Shown here: positions 53,722-62,474 of the stretch, piece by piece
Position numbering within the stretch: the stretch's first letter is position 1
Layout: each line of letters starts with the position of its first letter
Assembly: GCF_031157315.1 (NCBI RefSeq)
Contig: NZ_JAVIFU010000022.1
Coordinates: 52,675 to 116,674 of the forward strand
Source of the DNA: Paenibacillus sp. LHD-38
GTDB taxonomy: Bacteria > Bacillota > Bacilli > Paenibacillales > Paenibacillaceae
Length of the DNA: 64,000 bases
Reading direction: 5' to 3'
Position numbers and translations under genes: made by a program
Notes under the pieces: generated by a model
Seen by the model: the letters and a program-made list of their open reading frames with translations, nothing else
What the model was told of the DNA's origin: nothing
Database searches by the model: none

Positions 53722-54360
53722 ATGCTGGAACGAAATCATTTCTCTAATCAGCCGATTCCAATTGGGCGGACACAGCTGGACCTCGCGGCAAAAAATAAAC
53801 GCAGACGGAACCGGTTACTGCTATTCATTATTTTGGCGCTCACCGCTGTTCTATTGTGGAAAGTCATCCTAACCTTCGAGCCGTACGTACCAGAGATCGA
53901 TATTAAACCCGCTCCTCCTGTTACGGAGCTTCATCCTATCGTATTTGCGAAGCAAACCGAGCTGATCGCCGAAGCCGGGAAAGCCGGGATTACCATCCTC
54001 ATAACGGACGGCTTCCGCTCCAGCGAAGAGCAAAATGCGATTTATGCCAAAGGGCGCTCTACAGAAGGCAAGATTGTAACGCAGGTGCAGGGTGGTCATT
54101 CTTATCATAACTATGGGCTCGCCATAGATTTCGCGCTTCGGACCAAGAAGGGCGAGGTCGTATGGGATATGAAATATGACGGCAACAAAAATGGGAAAGC
54201 AGATTGGATCGAGGTTGTCGAAATAGCCAAAGGTCTGGGGTTTTCCTGGGGTGGCGATTGGGATAACTTTCCGGATTATCCACATCTGCAAATGGATTTC
54301 GGCTTCTCCATACGGCAGCTGCGCAATGGACTTCGACCGCCTGCGGAATCTGCGGAATAA
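53722..54360 (+). CDS. membrane-anchored M15 peptidase (VanY/CwlK-like)
   Basis: 212 aa. A basic N-terminus and one membrane helix (about 31-50) anchor an M15 domain (about 75-205) with zinc ligands in GGHSYHNYGLAIDF (SxHxxGxAxD) and DYPHLQM. DGNKNGKADW looks like a calcium-binding loop insert. The enzyme trims peptidoglycan stem peptides (D,D-carboxypeptidase or L-Ala-D-Glu endopeptidase). AAGGAG precedes the ATG. Confidence 0.88.
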   Translation: MLERNHFSNQPIPIGRTQLDLAAKNKRRRNRLLLFIILALTAVLLWKVILTFEPYVPEIDIKPAPPVTELHPIVFAKQTELIAEAGKAGITILITDGFRSSEEQNAIYAKGRSTEGKIVTQVQGGHSYHNYGLAIDFALRTKKGEVVWDMKYDGNKNGKADWIEVVEIAKGLGFSWGGDWDNFPDYPHLQMDFGFSIRQLRNGLRPPAESAE

Positions 54361-54372
54361 GCCATCGCGCAA

Positions 54373-54408
54373 AAAAGAGTGCAGACCTTTAGTGGTCCGC
54401 ACTCTTTT
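54373..54408. terminator. intrinsic terminator
   Basis: AAAAGAGTGCAGACC pairs with GGTCCGCACTCTTTT (one mismatch) around TTTAGT, just after the M15 peptidase stop, with T-runs on both exits. Confidence 0.85.
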
Positions 54409-54461
54409 CTCAGTTCTTCAGCCCTGCTGCCGTGCATAAGTACCCGCTCGGGAAGGCGATA

Positions 54462-54562
54462 GCAAGCGTAAACGGCTGACGCCGTCCTTGGCGGCAAAAG
54501 CTCGTTTCGCGGTGAAATATAAGCATCGTATAAGGTTGAATTTTATACTTTCTTATATTTTA
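54462..54562 (+). repeat. dispersed ~100-bp repeat, copy 4 of 4
   Basis: Nearly identical to copy 1: GCAAGCGTAAACGGCTGACG, the invariant GCGGCAAAAGCTCGTTTCGC and the TTTTATACTTTCTTATATTT tail. It lies after the M15 peptidase terminator and 24 nt before the convergent LLM gene, so it is outside the upstream transcript. Confidence 0.85.
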
Positions 54563-54586
54563 AAGAAGACAGCAGATGTCTGTTTA

Positions 54587-55603
54587 TTAAAGTCCTGCTA
54601 CAATTTCATAGGAACGCAAACGTGCCTTATGGTCAAAGATATGAGCCGCTACCATAATTTCATCGGCTTTCGTCGCCTCAATATACTTCTTCAGCTTGCT
54701 GCGGACAGTGTCCGGTCCTCCAACAATGGAAGAACCAAGCTGCTGCTGCAGAGCAATTTTCTCCTGCGGCGTCCAGACAGTATCCATATCTTGAACCGGA
54801 GCAGGCAGGGGCCCGCGAGTGTTACGAATAAAGGATAGGAACAGCTGCTGCATGGACGTAGCTAAATAGGCAGCTTCTTCATCCGTATCAGCAGCGACTA
54901 CGTTAACAGCAACCATCCCTTTGGGTTTATCGAGCACGGCTGACGGCTTGAAGCTGCTTCGATATAGATTCATCGCCGGGACAGTGAAGGTAGGCGAGAA
55001 ATGCCCCGCGAAAGCGAATGGCAGGCCAAGCTGAGCGGCTAACAAAGCACTGAAATCACTCGAGCCAAGCAGCCAAATCGGAATATCCAGTCCTTCGCCA
55101 GGAATCGCCCGCACGGGCATACCCACCTCTGAGCTGGATGGATCAAGAAAAGCGCGCAGCTCCGCCAGCTTCTCAGGGAAGTCTTGGCCGTTGCCTCCTC
55201 TGCTCCCCCGAAGCGCTGCTGCAGTAAGACCATCGGTACCCGGCGCGCGGCCAAGTCCTAAATCTATGCGGCCAGGAAATAAGGATTCGAGCGTACCGAA
55301 TTGTTCCGCGATAACAAGCGGCGCATGATTCGGCAGCATGATGCCGCCTGACCCTACTCGGATCGTCGACGTTCCAGCCGCTACATGGCCGATCACGATG
55401 GATGTAGCTGAGCTTGCAATGCTTGGCGCGTTATGGTGCTCTGCAAGCCAATAACGGTTGTAGCCCCATTTTTCCGCATGCTGGGCAAGATCTAAAGTAT
55501 GACGCAGCGATTCGGCCGCAGAGCCGCCTTCAACAATCGGAGATACATCTAGAACCGATAACGGGATATGAAATGACGAATTTGTTTGGGTATACTCTGA
55601 CAT
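54587..55603 (-). CDS. LLM-class flavin-dependent oxidoreductase
   Basis: 338 aa, bacterial-luciferase-like TIM barrel. SLRHTLDLAQHAEKWGYNRY, WLAEHHN, IRVGSGGIMLPNHAPLVIAE and GRIDLGLGRAPG are the usual motifs of the YvbT/YceB-like group. Likely FMN-dependent monooxygenase with unknown substrate. The start is taken at 55603 since the first in-frame ATG (55612) lies inside AAAGGATG. Confidence 0.9.
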   Translation of the reverse strand: MSEYTQTNSSFHIPLSVLDVSPIVEGGSAAESLRHTLDLAQHAEKWGYNRYWLAEHHNAPSIASSATSIVIGHVAAGTSTIRVGSGGIMLPNHAPLVIAEQFGTLESLFPGRIDLGLGRAPGTDGLTAAALRGSRGGNGQDFPEKLAELRAFLDPSSSEVGMPVRAIPGEGLDIPIWLLGSSDFSALLAAQLGLPFAFAGHFSPTFTVPAMNLYRSSFKPSAVLDKPKGMVAVNVVAADTDEEAAYLATSMQQLFLSFIRNTRGPLPAPVQDMDTVWTPQEKIALQQQLGSSIVGGPDTVRSKLKKYIEATKADEIMVAAHIFDHKARLRSYEIVAGL

Positions 55604-55799
55604 GGCACTCATCCTTTTTGTTACAATCAGAGCTGCTTCTATTGAAAGAAACGCCCTCCAACTGTATGAATATTAGATACATATTACACGAAAAAATTCA
55701 GATCACTCGTCTAAGCTATCTCGCTCAATAAGCGGTAATACACTGGCTGTTAGCATGATTACCGCCAATTATGAGACTTCTAGTTGTTGTCATGCTTTG

Positions 55800-56243
55800 T
55801 TACGACTGCTGTGCCTTTTGCTGCAGTTGGCATTTCCGGATTTTATCCAAAGCGGTTTGAAGCGTATTCTTCTCCAGATAGGCTACATAATGCTGCTCTG
55901 CTTCATAGAAGAAGTGATCCATAACGCCTTGAATATTCGCGGATACAAGGCAATCCTCATCCGGATTCCCCGAACACCAATGCGGCTTCAATGTGCCGCC
56001 TGAAAGCGCGCGATAAATTTGAGCCAGCGTAACCTCTTCCGGCTCGCAGTTCAAAATATAGCCGCCGCCGATGCCTTCCTTTGTCTTCACAAACCCGTGC
56101 TTCCGCAGCGTGCTCATAATTTTGCGAATCCGTGTGGGATTCGTTGACACGTTACGAGCGATCGTCTCGCTGCTGGCCATATGATCAGGCAAATAGGCTA
56201 ACAGCACTAAGCTGTGAACCGCTACCGTAAATTCACTATTCAT
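55800..56243 (-). CDS. Rrf2 family transcriptional regulator (YwnA/YwgB-like)
   Basis: 147 aa. N-terminal winged helix (SSETIARNVSTNPTRIRKIM, GGYIL wing). Two cysteines in HWCSGNPDEDCLVSANIQGV are a conserved pair of this Rrf2 branch, different from the three Cys of iron-sulfur IscR/NsrR, and suggest thiol-based sensing. GGGAG precedes the ATG. No obvious target adjacent, though oxidoreductases surround it. Confidence 0.88.
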   Translation of the reverse strand: MNSEFTVAVHSLVLLAYLPDHMASSETIARNVSTNPTRIRKIMSTLRKHGFVKTKEGIGGGYILNCEPEEVTLAQIYRALSGGTLKPHWCSGNPDEDCLVSANIQGVMDHFFYEAEQHYVAYLEKNTLQTALDKIRKCQLQQKAQQS

Positions 56244-56321
56244 ATTTGCATCTCCCTCTCAAGAAGGATACTGTAATTTTATTGCATACAGTTGATAAAG
56301 TCAAACCTTCTTAGCTAAGCA

Positions 56322-56365
56322 TAGCACAGAGAGAAGGTACTGGTATAGACCTTCTCTCTGTGCTA
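56322..56365. other. perfect 17-bp hairpin
   Basis: TAGCACAGAGAGAAGGT (56322-56338) is exactly complementary to 56349-56365, with a 10-nt loop. No T-run follows on either strand. It lies just after the stop of the VOC gene and before the Rrf2 promoter region, so it may be a terminator or RNA-stabilising element. Confidence 0.6.
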
Positions 56366-56373
56366 CCCCTATC

Positions 56374-56784
56374 CTATTCCGCTTGATCGGATGGCTGCTG
56401 CCACACTTGATATTTGTTACCGTCCGGATCCTTGAAATTTAGCTGCAGCCCGCAGCTTCCCTCATTCCGTAATTCCTGCTCTACCCATACGCCTGCTTCC
56501 TTCAGTGAAGCATGCAGCGTATGGATCTTATCCGTTTCAAAGCATAGCGGGAACATTTCAAAAGCTTGCCCGTCTTCCTCCCAGCCTGTTGTCGAGAAAG
56601 TAAGCGGCGTCATATCAGGACTAGGGAGTAGAAACAGCCAACCGCCTTCCTCCATCACCATAATGGCTCCACGCCCCGATTCCACCGGCGAACGCAAACG
56701 CATGCCGAGCACCTGCTCATACCAATCCGCCGATTTCTTCACATTTGACACAGGCACATATGCGCATTCAATTCGTTTTATCAT
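56374..56784 (-). CDS. VOC-family (glyoxalase/bleomycin-resistance-like) protein
   Basis: 136 aa, one VOC module: IECAYVPVSNVKKSADWYEQ, VLGMRLRSP and the C-terminal FKDPDGNKYQVWQ with the metal-ligand position. The usual N-terminal His ligand is replaced (ECAYVPV), so it may bind rather than catalyse. Monocistronic. Confidence 0.82.
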   Translation of the reverse strand: MIKRIECAYVPVSNVKKSADWYEQVLGMRLRSPVESGRGAIMVMEEGGWLFLLPSPDMTPLTFSTTGWEEDGQAFEMFPLCFETDKIHTLHASLKEAGVWVEQELRNEGSCGLQLNFKDPDGNKYQVWQQPSDQAE

Positions 56785-56933
56785 GGTTTAACATCTCCCT
56801 TTGTTTTTTAGAGTTACGTTTATATATGATATATGACTAGAAATGAATGACGCATTCGTGATTCTCCCACACGTCAAACCCATTGGCACCCGGATCATGC
56901 TGCGAAAATATATCCTTCGTTAACGGGTTTTAC

Positions 56934-57842
56934 CTACCGGTGTTGTTCGTAGCGATTGTTTTTGCTCAAGATGCGAATGGCCTCAACTTCAGCTGCCGTC
57001 AGCTCCTTAGCATCGCCTGCGGCAATATTGTGCAGCAGCTGTTCCAATGAGCTTGCTCCGGGGATAACGGAAGCCACGGCGGGATTTGCTAACGCATATC
57101 GAATGGCCCTATGCGCCATGTCACGCGGTTCATCCCCAGCTTCGTTTAAAGCGCTGCGCAAAGCCGAAAGCTCTTTCTTGTCATAATCCAAATACCCTTT
57201 CGCTTCCTTCGCTGCACCGGCATCGGTTAATATCCCTTTCGCTACCGGTCCGCGGGCGATTAAGCTGATCCCTTTCTCCGCCAACAGCGGCAGCACTTGC
57301 TCCTCGGGCCTTCTATCCAAAATGCTATATTGGCTCATCACGCTGACGATATTCGACCGCTCCGCATATTCCCTTATCACGTTCGGGCGGATCGAAGAAA
57401 TGCCGTAATACCGTATGAGTCCTTCCTGCTTGAGCTCCTCGAATGCCTCAATCGTTTCTGAGATCGGATCCTCAAGCGTTCCGCCATGCAGCTGGTATAA
57501 ATCGATATAGTCCGTTTGCAGCCTTCTCAAGCTATCTTTGACAGCCGACTTGATGTACGCCTTTGACGGGTCCCAGGACCAGCCCTCCTTGCCTGGTTCC
57601 CATCGATTGCCGACCTTCGTGGCGACTAAAATATCCGAACGCCTGCCGCGGATAGCCTCGCCTACGATCTCCTCATTTAATCCCTCATCATAGAGATCGG
57701 CTGTATCAAAAAAATTAATCCCCTTATCAATCGCTTCGTGGATGAGGGCTATCGCTTTTCCCTTGTCTTTACCGAGCGACATACAGCCAAGGCCGATTTC
57801 ACTAATGTAGAGCTCCGATTTTCCCAGACGATTGCGTTTCAT
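56934..57842 (-). CDS. aldo/keto reductase
   Basis: 302 aa. The AKR barrel with catalytic Asp-Tyr in FFDTADLYDEG, Lys in LVATKVGNRWEP and His in LYQLHGGTLEDP; C-terminal NADPH motif VIPGASSLEQL. Reduces aldehydes or ketones; substrate unknown. GAGGAG precedes the ATG. Single gene. Confidence 0.9.
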   Translation of the reverse strand: MKRNRLGKSELYISEIGLGCMSLGKDKGKAIALIHEAIDKGINFFDTADLYDEGLNEEIVGEAIRGRRSDILVATKVGNRWEPGKEGWSWDPSKAYIKSAVKDSLRRLQTDYIDLYQLHGGTLEDPISETIEAFEELKQEGLIRYYGISSIRPNVIREYAERSNIVSVMSQYSILDRRPEEQVLPLLAEKGISLIARGPVAKGILTDAGAAKEAKGYLDYDKKELSALRSALNEAGDEPRDMAHRAIRYALANPAVASVIPGASSLEQLLHNIAAGDAKELTAAEVEAIRILSKNNRYEQHR

Positions 57843-57934
57843 GCCTCAGCGGCTCCTCTCATTACCATACATATATTTCCATTATATTAGCCTATGCTCC
57901 TATTATCAAAACAATTATGATACTCAAACCTTCA

Positions 57935-58624
57935 TTAAAGGCTCACGCTAATTTGATCCAAAATGTGGTGAAGCGCCTTAAGAGACTGCTCGCTTTGTTC
58001 AAACCGGCTGCGAATTTGCTCCGCCGTCTGAATATAAGGCGCCTCAATCAGCTCGGATGACCAATGCTCAAACATCGTTTCCATACAAGCCGGCGTCGTC
58101 TCCAAATGAAATTGCAGACCCAGAACATGGTCACCGTAGGCAAAAGCCTGCACCTTGCATGCCTCCGAATAAGCGAGAAGCCTCGTATCTTTCGGCAGCG
58201 CAAACGTATCGCCATGCCACTGAAACGATGTAAACTCCTCCGGTAAACCAGCAAGCCATGAATGCCGTTCCACTGTGCGATTGATCACATGCCAGCCAAT
58301 TTCCTTATATTCGTTTCGGCATACAGGACTGCCTAACAATTCGGCGATCATTTGAGCGCCAAAGCAGATGCCGAGCACTTTTTTACCAAGCTGCATGGCC
58401 TGCTGCACAAATTGCTTCTCCTGAATAAGCCACGGATAACGTTCCTCTTCATACACACTCATCGGACCGCCGCAAATAATAAGCAAATCCATTTCATGCA
58501 TCCATTCCGCATTAATTTCAATAGAGGGATCCCGCATAGCCAGCTGATGCCCCCTCAGGTCCGTCCAGGAACGAAATGCATATTCATCATCAAAATCAAA
58601 ATGTTTAAAAGCAACAATATTCAT
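57935..58624 (-). CDS. class I glutamine amidotransferase-like protein
   Basis: 229 aa, GATase1 (GuaA-like). Nucleophile Cys in GKKVLGICFGAQMIAELLG, His in LGLQFHLETT followed by Glu, oxyanion segment ICGGPMSVYEE. Such stand-alone proteins are annotated as GMP-synthase-like; gamma-glutamyl hydrolase activity is possible. ATG 58624 follows GGAGGAG; the frame is open to 58732 without a site. Confidence 0.87.
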   Translation of the reverse strand: MNIVAFKHFDFDDEYAFRSWTDLRGHQLAMRDPSIEINAEWMHEMDLLIICGGPMSVYEEERYPWLIQEKQFVQQAMQLGKKVLGICFGAQMIAELLGSPVCRNEYKEIGWHVINRTVERHSWLAGLPEEFTSFQWHGDTFALPKDTRLLAYSEACKVQAFAYGDHVLGLQFHLETTPACMETMFEHWSSELIEAPYIQTAEQIRSRFEQSEQSLKALHHILDQISVSL

Positions 58625-58737
58625 CGTTCCATTCTCCTCCAATATACGCCGGCTGCGCTTATTGAGGATTATTATAATCTCGATATTTGATAGAAGTAAT
58701 AACTCTTTCCCGAATAGTGGGATAATGATCAAATAAA

Positions 58738-59508
58738 TTACCGATTAAACTTATGGCGATAGCCAAGCTCATCTGAAATCAGATCCGCGTATTTTTTGAC
58801 GAGCACACTATTTTTCTCCATCGTATCTGCAGTAAAGCGTAGAGAAGGACCAGCGACGTTCAAGGATCCGATCACCCTGTTCTCATATGAAAAAATCGGG
58901 GCACCTATACCGGTCGTCCCCTCCGTTGCCTCACCTTCAGTAACGGCATAGCCCTGCTTATGAATCGTTAAAATCTCTTCTTCTATGTAATCCCGGGACA
59001 AAGGCTTTAACGAAGGAACCGTATCCCAGTCTACCTCAGCCAGAATTGCCTCTTGTGTTTTTCTTGGTAAATAGGCCAGAATTACCCGATTGGATGCGCC
59101 GATGAATAGGGGGAGCTTAAGCCCGATTGGCTCAGATATTTTCAAAATTTGCGGGGAGTCAACCGAATCGATATAGACGCCTTCCCCATTTTCACGGGTA
59201 GCCAAATAGACCGTTTCTTTCGTTTTCTGGGAAAGCTCCTCCATAAACGGCCGCGCCACCGTTCGCAGCATCAGGCTGTCCCACATGAGGAAGCCGTATT
59301 TCATGATGGACAAGCCCAGCTTGTACTTCTTCGTCTTCGCGTTCTGAGCGACAAAGCCATGCTCCATTAAGGAGCCTAATATGCGGTGTACGCTTTGAAC
59401 GGGCATGTCCAGCTCCCTGCTCATTTCCGTGACGCTTAATTCCTTCTCCTTCCCTTGCGGAAGCAGAAGGTCAAGCAGATGGATCGCCTTCGAGATGACG
59501 CCTGACAT
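58738..59508 (-). CDS. IclR family transcriptional regulator
   Basis: 256 aa. N-terminal winged HTH (SVTEMSRELDMPVQSVHRIL) and C-terminal effector domain with GVYIDSVDSPQILKISEPIG, EGTTGIGAPIFSYENRVIGS and a ligand loop typical of IclR. GAGGAG precedes the ATG. No co-directional catabolic gene directly upstream; the amidotransferase begins 113 nt downstream. Confidence 0.9.
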   Translation of the reverse strand: MSGVISKAIHLLDLLLPQGKEKELSVTEMSRELDMPVQSVHRILGSLMEHGFVAQNAKTKKYKLGLSIMKYGFLMWDSLMLRTVARPFMEELSQKTKETVYLATRENGEGVYIDSVDSPQILKISEPIGLKLPLFIGASNRVILAYLPRKTQEAILAEVDWDTVPSLKPLSRDYIEEEILTIHKQGYAVTEGEATEGTTGIGAPIFSYENRVIGSLNVAGPSLRFTADTMEKNSVLVKKYADLISDELGYRHKFNR

Positions 59509-59582
59509 CGCGATTCTCCTCTCTTATCATTCAAAATTAACTAGTGCCGGTGATGTCACAATTTATTTTAAAATAACCCAAA

Positions 59583-59610
59583 GAGTCCCGCCGCTTCCTC
59601 TGCGGGACTC
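59583..59610. terminator. hairpin between IclR and DUF2203 genes
   Basis: GAGTCCCGC (59583-59591) and GCGGGACTC (59602-59610) make a perfect 9-bp stem. On the minus strand it ends TTTGGG, so a weak terminator for the DUF2203 gene. Confidence 0.55.
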
Positions 59611-59684
59611 CGTTATTATCATTACACTCAATTGAGCAACATGCGGATCGACTAAGAGCATATATCCTGGCGGTCATTTATAAT

Positions 59685-60098
59685 TTATTCATGAGGAAAC
59701 GGCTTCCTGCCGATAAACCCGTCATGCAGGCCATGATAATGGCTAATTTGTTCTTCTCCTTCTTTCCAGCATATCAGAATATCCTCGCCATCCAGTACCG
59801 CTGGAAAATCAATCAGGCCGGGATTGATCATTTTTAAGAGTACGCCTTTTCGCGAAAAATTTTCAATTAACAGGTCCGCCTCCATCTTCATGAATTCCAA
59901 TTGGCTTTCCTGTTCAAAAAAAGGATCCTTTCCTCCTTGGCCAAAAGCTGAAGCTTGCTCTAAAGCCGCCTTCTCCTTCTGATAGTCCACGTATTTATCC
60001 TCAAACGTTGCCGTTAATTGTTGAAGCTGCCGTAAATCCTTTTGCAGCTCAGGCAGCAGCTCGTTGGCTTCGCTCAGTGTAAAGGTTCGGTTTCCCAT
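59685..60098 (-). CDS. DUF2203 family protein
   Basis: 137 aa. FTLSEANELLPELQKDLRQL begins a helical hairpin, and DFPAVLDGEDILICWKEGE with a terminal HDGFIGRKPFP matches DUF2203, a widespread family of unknown function. AAGGAG precedes the ATG. Downstream of the broken gene at 60142-60876 on the same strand. Confidence 0.88.
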   Translation of the reverse strand: MGNRTFTLSEANELLPELQKDLRQLQQLTATFEDKYVDYQKEKAALEQASAFGQGGKDPFFEQESQLEFMKMEADLLIENFSRKGVLLKMINPGLIDFPAVLDGEDILICWKEGEEQISHYHGLHDGFIGRKPFPHE

Positions 60099-60141
60099 AT
60101 GCGTCCACTCCTTATTATCCGATTGCGCTTTTTTTTATATC

Positions 60142-60876
60142 CTACCCTATCGGCAGAAGCCTGTCTAATCCAATTGCGCTGATCAGCATCCGTTCTTTTT
60201 TGTTGCCTAAGAGTTGAGCCGGCCAATCTACAAAGCCACCGTCTCCAATGTTAATAATGGTGCCGTTTATGACCGTTCTAATCGTAAATTGAAGCCCTTT
60301 ATAATATTGATTCTCTTCGTTGTCCTCAATTACGGAAAGCTTAATCTTAATCGATTGATCCTGTCCGTACTGAATAACCCGTTTAAGGAGACCGTCTGTA
60401 TCTTTATATCCGCTTCGTGTGCTGAGTATAATCTCGAGGTCAGCCTGAAACAAGGCTTGAAAGAGTGATTGATATACATAAACATGCTCCCAGAAGGCTT
60501 GCTTTTCAAACGAATAAGAGCCTTGATCAATAATTTTATTCTGATCAACTGCAGCAACAACGGAGCAAGACCCTATCGGTGCTGTAGGCGATAGCTGGAT
60601 TGGGGTAAATGACTGGCTCTGCGCAATGTTCAACATATCGATTTCCAACTGCTTGAGCGCCAAGGGTTGAACAGCAGCCGGCTTTACAAATCGATTGACC
60701 TCATATTTTTTAAGCAGCTCTTTTGGGCTTGCTTGTATTGTTTTTTCTCAGAACACTTCAAGCAGCAGACTGTTCAAATCCGATGCCGGAATTTGATCTG
60801 TCAATAATTCAATAATCTTCTCTTGACCCAGTTCCCGAATGATTCTTTGAAGGTTATGCGACTTTTCTTTTTGCAC
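60142..60876 (-). pseudogene. gene interrupted by an in-frame TGA at codon 43
   Basis: One continuous frame of 244 codons starts at GTG 60876 (AAAGGAG 8 nt upstream), reads to LNSLLLEVF, hits TGA (60750-60748), and continues without break as EKTIQASPKELLKKYEVNRF to 60142. Everything else is intact, so this is a recent nonsense change (CGA Arg to TGA is the simplest), a sequencing error or read-through. The C-terminal part has segments like class II His-tRNA-synthetase folds (SPTAPIGSCSVVAAVDQNKI, YYKGLQFTI), but I do not recognise the family with certainty. Confidence 0.7.
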
Positions 60877-61021
60877 ATCGCTCGCTCCTTTATAAAATTT
60901 TACGCATTAGAAAGGACTACCTTGTGTTATAACGAATTATACTCTATTGCTGAACTGGAAAATACTTCGAGGACATGCTTATGTTTTATTATTGAAATCA
61001 CTGTTTAGGGAGATGAAGCGA

Positions 61022-61801
61022 GTGGATCTAAAGAAAATAAACTCTTTAACCAAATACCCGAGTATCCTTACCTACCATAAGTTAGGCGAGAAAGGTCGAT
61101 TAACCGAGTCGCTTTGCGAGGAAAACGGCCTTCTTCATGAATCGGATCGCTTATACGTTTATGAAAAAGTTGACGGAGAAAATGCGAGAGTAGTCATTTT
61201 CAAAAACGATAATAATGAAATCGATTATTTGATCGGCTCAAGGGAAGAGCTGTTATATGCAAAAGGAGACCGGATTGGTAATCCTTACGGCAGCATAGCG
61301 GAGTTTTTGAAACCTATAGCCGAGAAGCTGCTTCCTGCTGTATTTTCAGAAAATGATTGGGCGTTGACCGTCATCTATCAGGAATCCTACGGAGGAAAGA
61401 CCAAGGCGGCAAAAAATTATACGGATAACAAAACGCAGGATTATCGTTTCTTCGATGTATTTTCTTTAACGCAGGATGAGCTTAATCATTTGATGTCTTT
61501 GCCCCAGGAGAAAATTGCAGAATGGCGTGATCACGGAAACCAGCCTTTTTATAATGAGGAGGAGAAGCTGCGGTTTATTCAAACTTTCGACTTATCCTAT
61601 GCCCCTCTCTTAATAACCGAACAAGGCTCCAACTTCCCTAGGACACTCGAGGATACCTACGCCTTCTTAAAAAACTTTGAGCAAACAAAGGTAGGCATTG
61701 ACGCATCAGGGAAGTCGGAAGGAATTATTGTCCGTTCGTCAGATCGGAAGCAAATTCGAAAAATTCGGTTTGAGGACTACGAGAGGACTTTTAGAAAATA
61801 A
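61022..61801 (+). CDS. RNA ligase family protein (T4 Rnl2-like)
   Basis: 259 aa. The nucleotidyltransferase motif I is YEKVDGENARVV with the Lys that would carry AMP; later motifs include LIGSREELL, YQESYGGK (motif IIIa-like) and the terminal KSEGIIVRSS and KIRF Lys (motifs IV and V). Such enzymes join nicked RNA. GTG 61022 is chosen as it lies 9 nt after AGGGAG; ATG 61013 directly abuts that site. Stands between minus-strand genes, unlinked to other repair genes. Confidence 0.82.
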   Translation: MDLKKINSLTKYPSILTYHKLGEKGRLTESLCEENGLLHESDRLYVYEKVDGENARVVIFKNDNNEIDYLIGSREELLYAKGDRIGNPYGSIAEFLKPIAEKLLPAVFSENDWALTVIYQESYGGKTKAAKNYTDNKTQDYRFFDVFSLTQDELNHLMSLPQEKIAEWRDHGNQPFYNEEEKLRFIQTFDLSYAPLLITEQGSNFPRTLEDTYAFLKNFEQTKVGIDASGKSEGIIVRSSDRKQIRKIRFEDYERTFRK

Positions 61802-61841
61802 GCAGTTAGCGTTGCGCCATTACAATTTTATAATTGAAATA

Positions 61842-62426
61842 TTAATATTCTAACGATTTCACCCTGGAAAATATCATAGTATCCCGGAGCGAGCCCTCGG
61901 CATCACATTTTTCCTTGCGAAGGATTCCTTCTAATGTGAAGCCGCTTCGCTCCGCTACTCTAGCGCTTCGAACATTACGAGAGTCGCAGCGTATTTCAAT
62001 ACGGTTAGCTTCTAGCTCTTGTATCGCAAAATGAGTGATCGCTTCAACCGCTTCGGTGATATAGCCATTTCCGCTGAAAGCAGACCGTACCCAATAACCG
62101 ATTTCAAATTTCCGCGCTTCCCAATCTATCCGATGGAGACCGCTGCTCCCAATTAATTGTCCCGTTTCCTTGAGAAAAAGCAGCAGCATCAGATCCGAAC
62201 GCTCCAGAAACCTGATTCTAGACCTCCTAATAACCATCTCGGACTCCTCGAGTGTTGGGCTATGCACAGCCCATGGCATCCAAGGCAATAATTCCGCCCT
62301 ACTTTCCTTAACCGCCTCATTTAACTTAACGCCATCTCCCCATAACGGTGCTCGGATAAGGAGGCGGCTGCTTTCAAAACTTTCGGGTACTGACAACAGC
62401 AAGAGATTGGAATGCAAATCACTCAT
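61842..62426 (-). CDS. GNAT acetyltransferase (RimJ/RimL-like)
   Basis: 194 aa. Acetyl-CoA loop in IGYWVRSAFSGNGYITEAV and the C-terminal RIEIRCDSRNVRSARVAERS are typical of ribosomal-protein-type N-acetyltransferases. AGGAGG precedes the ATG. Substrate unknown. Confidence 0.9.
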   Translation of the reverse strand: MSDLHSNLLLLSVPESFESSRLLIRAPLWGDGVKLNEAVKESRAELLPWMPWAVHSPTLEESEMVIRRSRIRFLERSDLMLLLFLKETGQLIGSSGLHRIDWEARKFEIGYWVRSAFSGNGYITEAVEAITHFAIQELEANRIEIRCDSRNVRSARVAERSGFTLEGILRKEKCDAEGSLRDTMIFSRVKSLEY

Positions 62427-62474
62427 ATTGATAAGCCTCCTATTATAGCTGATGCTTATTTCATTGCTATCCTG

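Noticed and set aside
4692..54562. CRISPR array from the recurring ~100-bp repeats
   Set aside because: Copies are kilobases apart, with no regular spacing and no cas genes.
60748..60750. Selenocysteine at the in-frame TGA
   Set aside because: No Sec-insertion hairpin could be made out right after the TGA, and no sel genes are in the window; kept only as a test to run.
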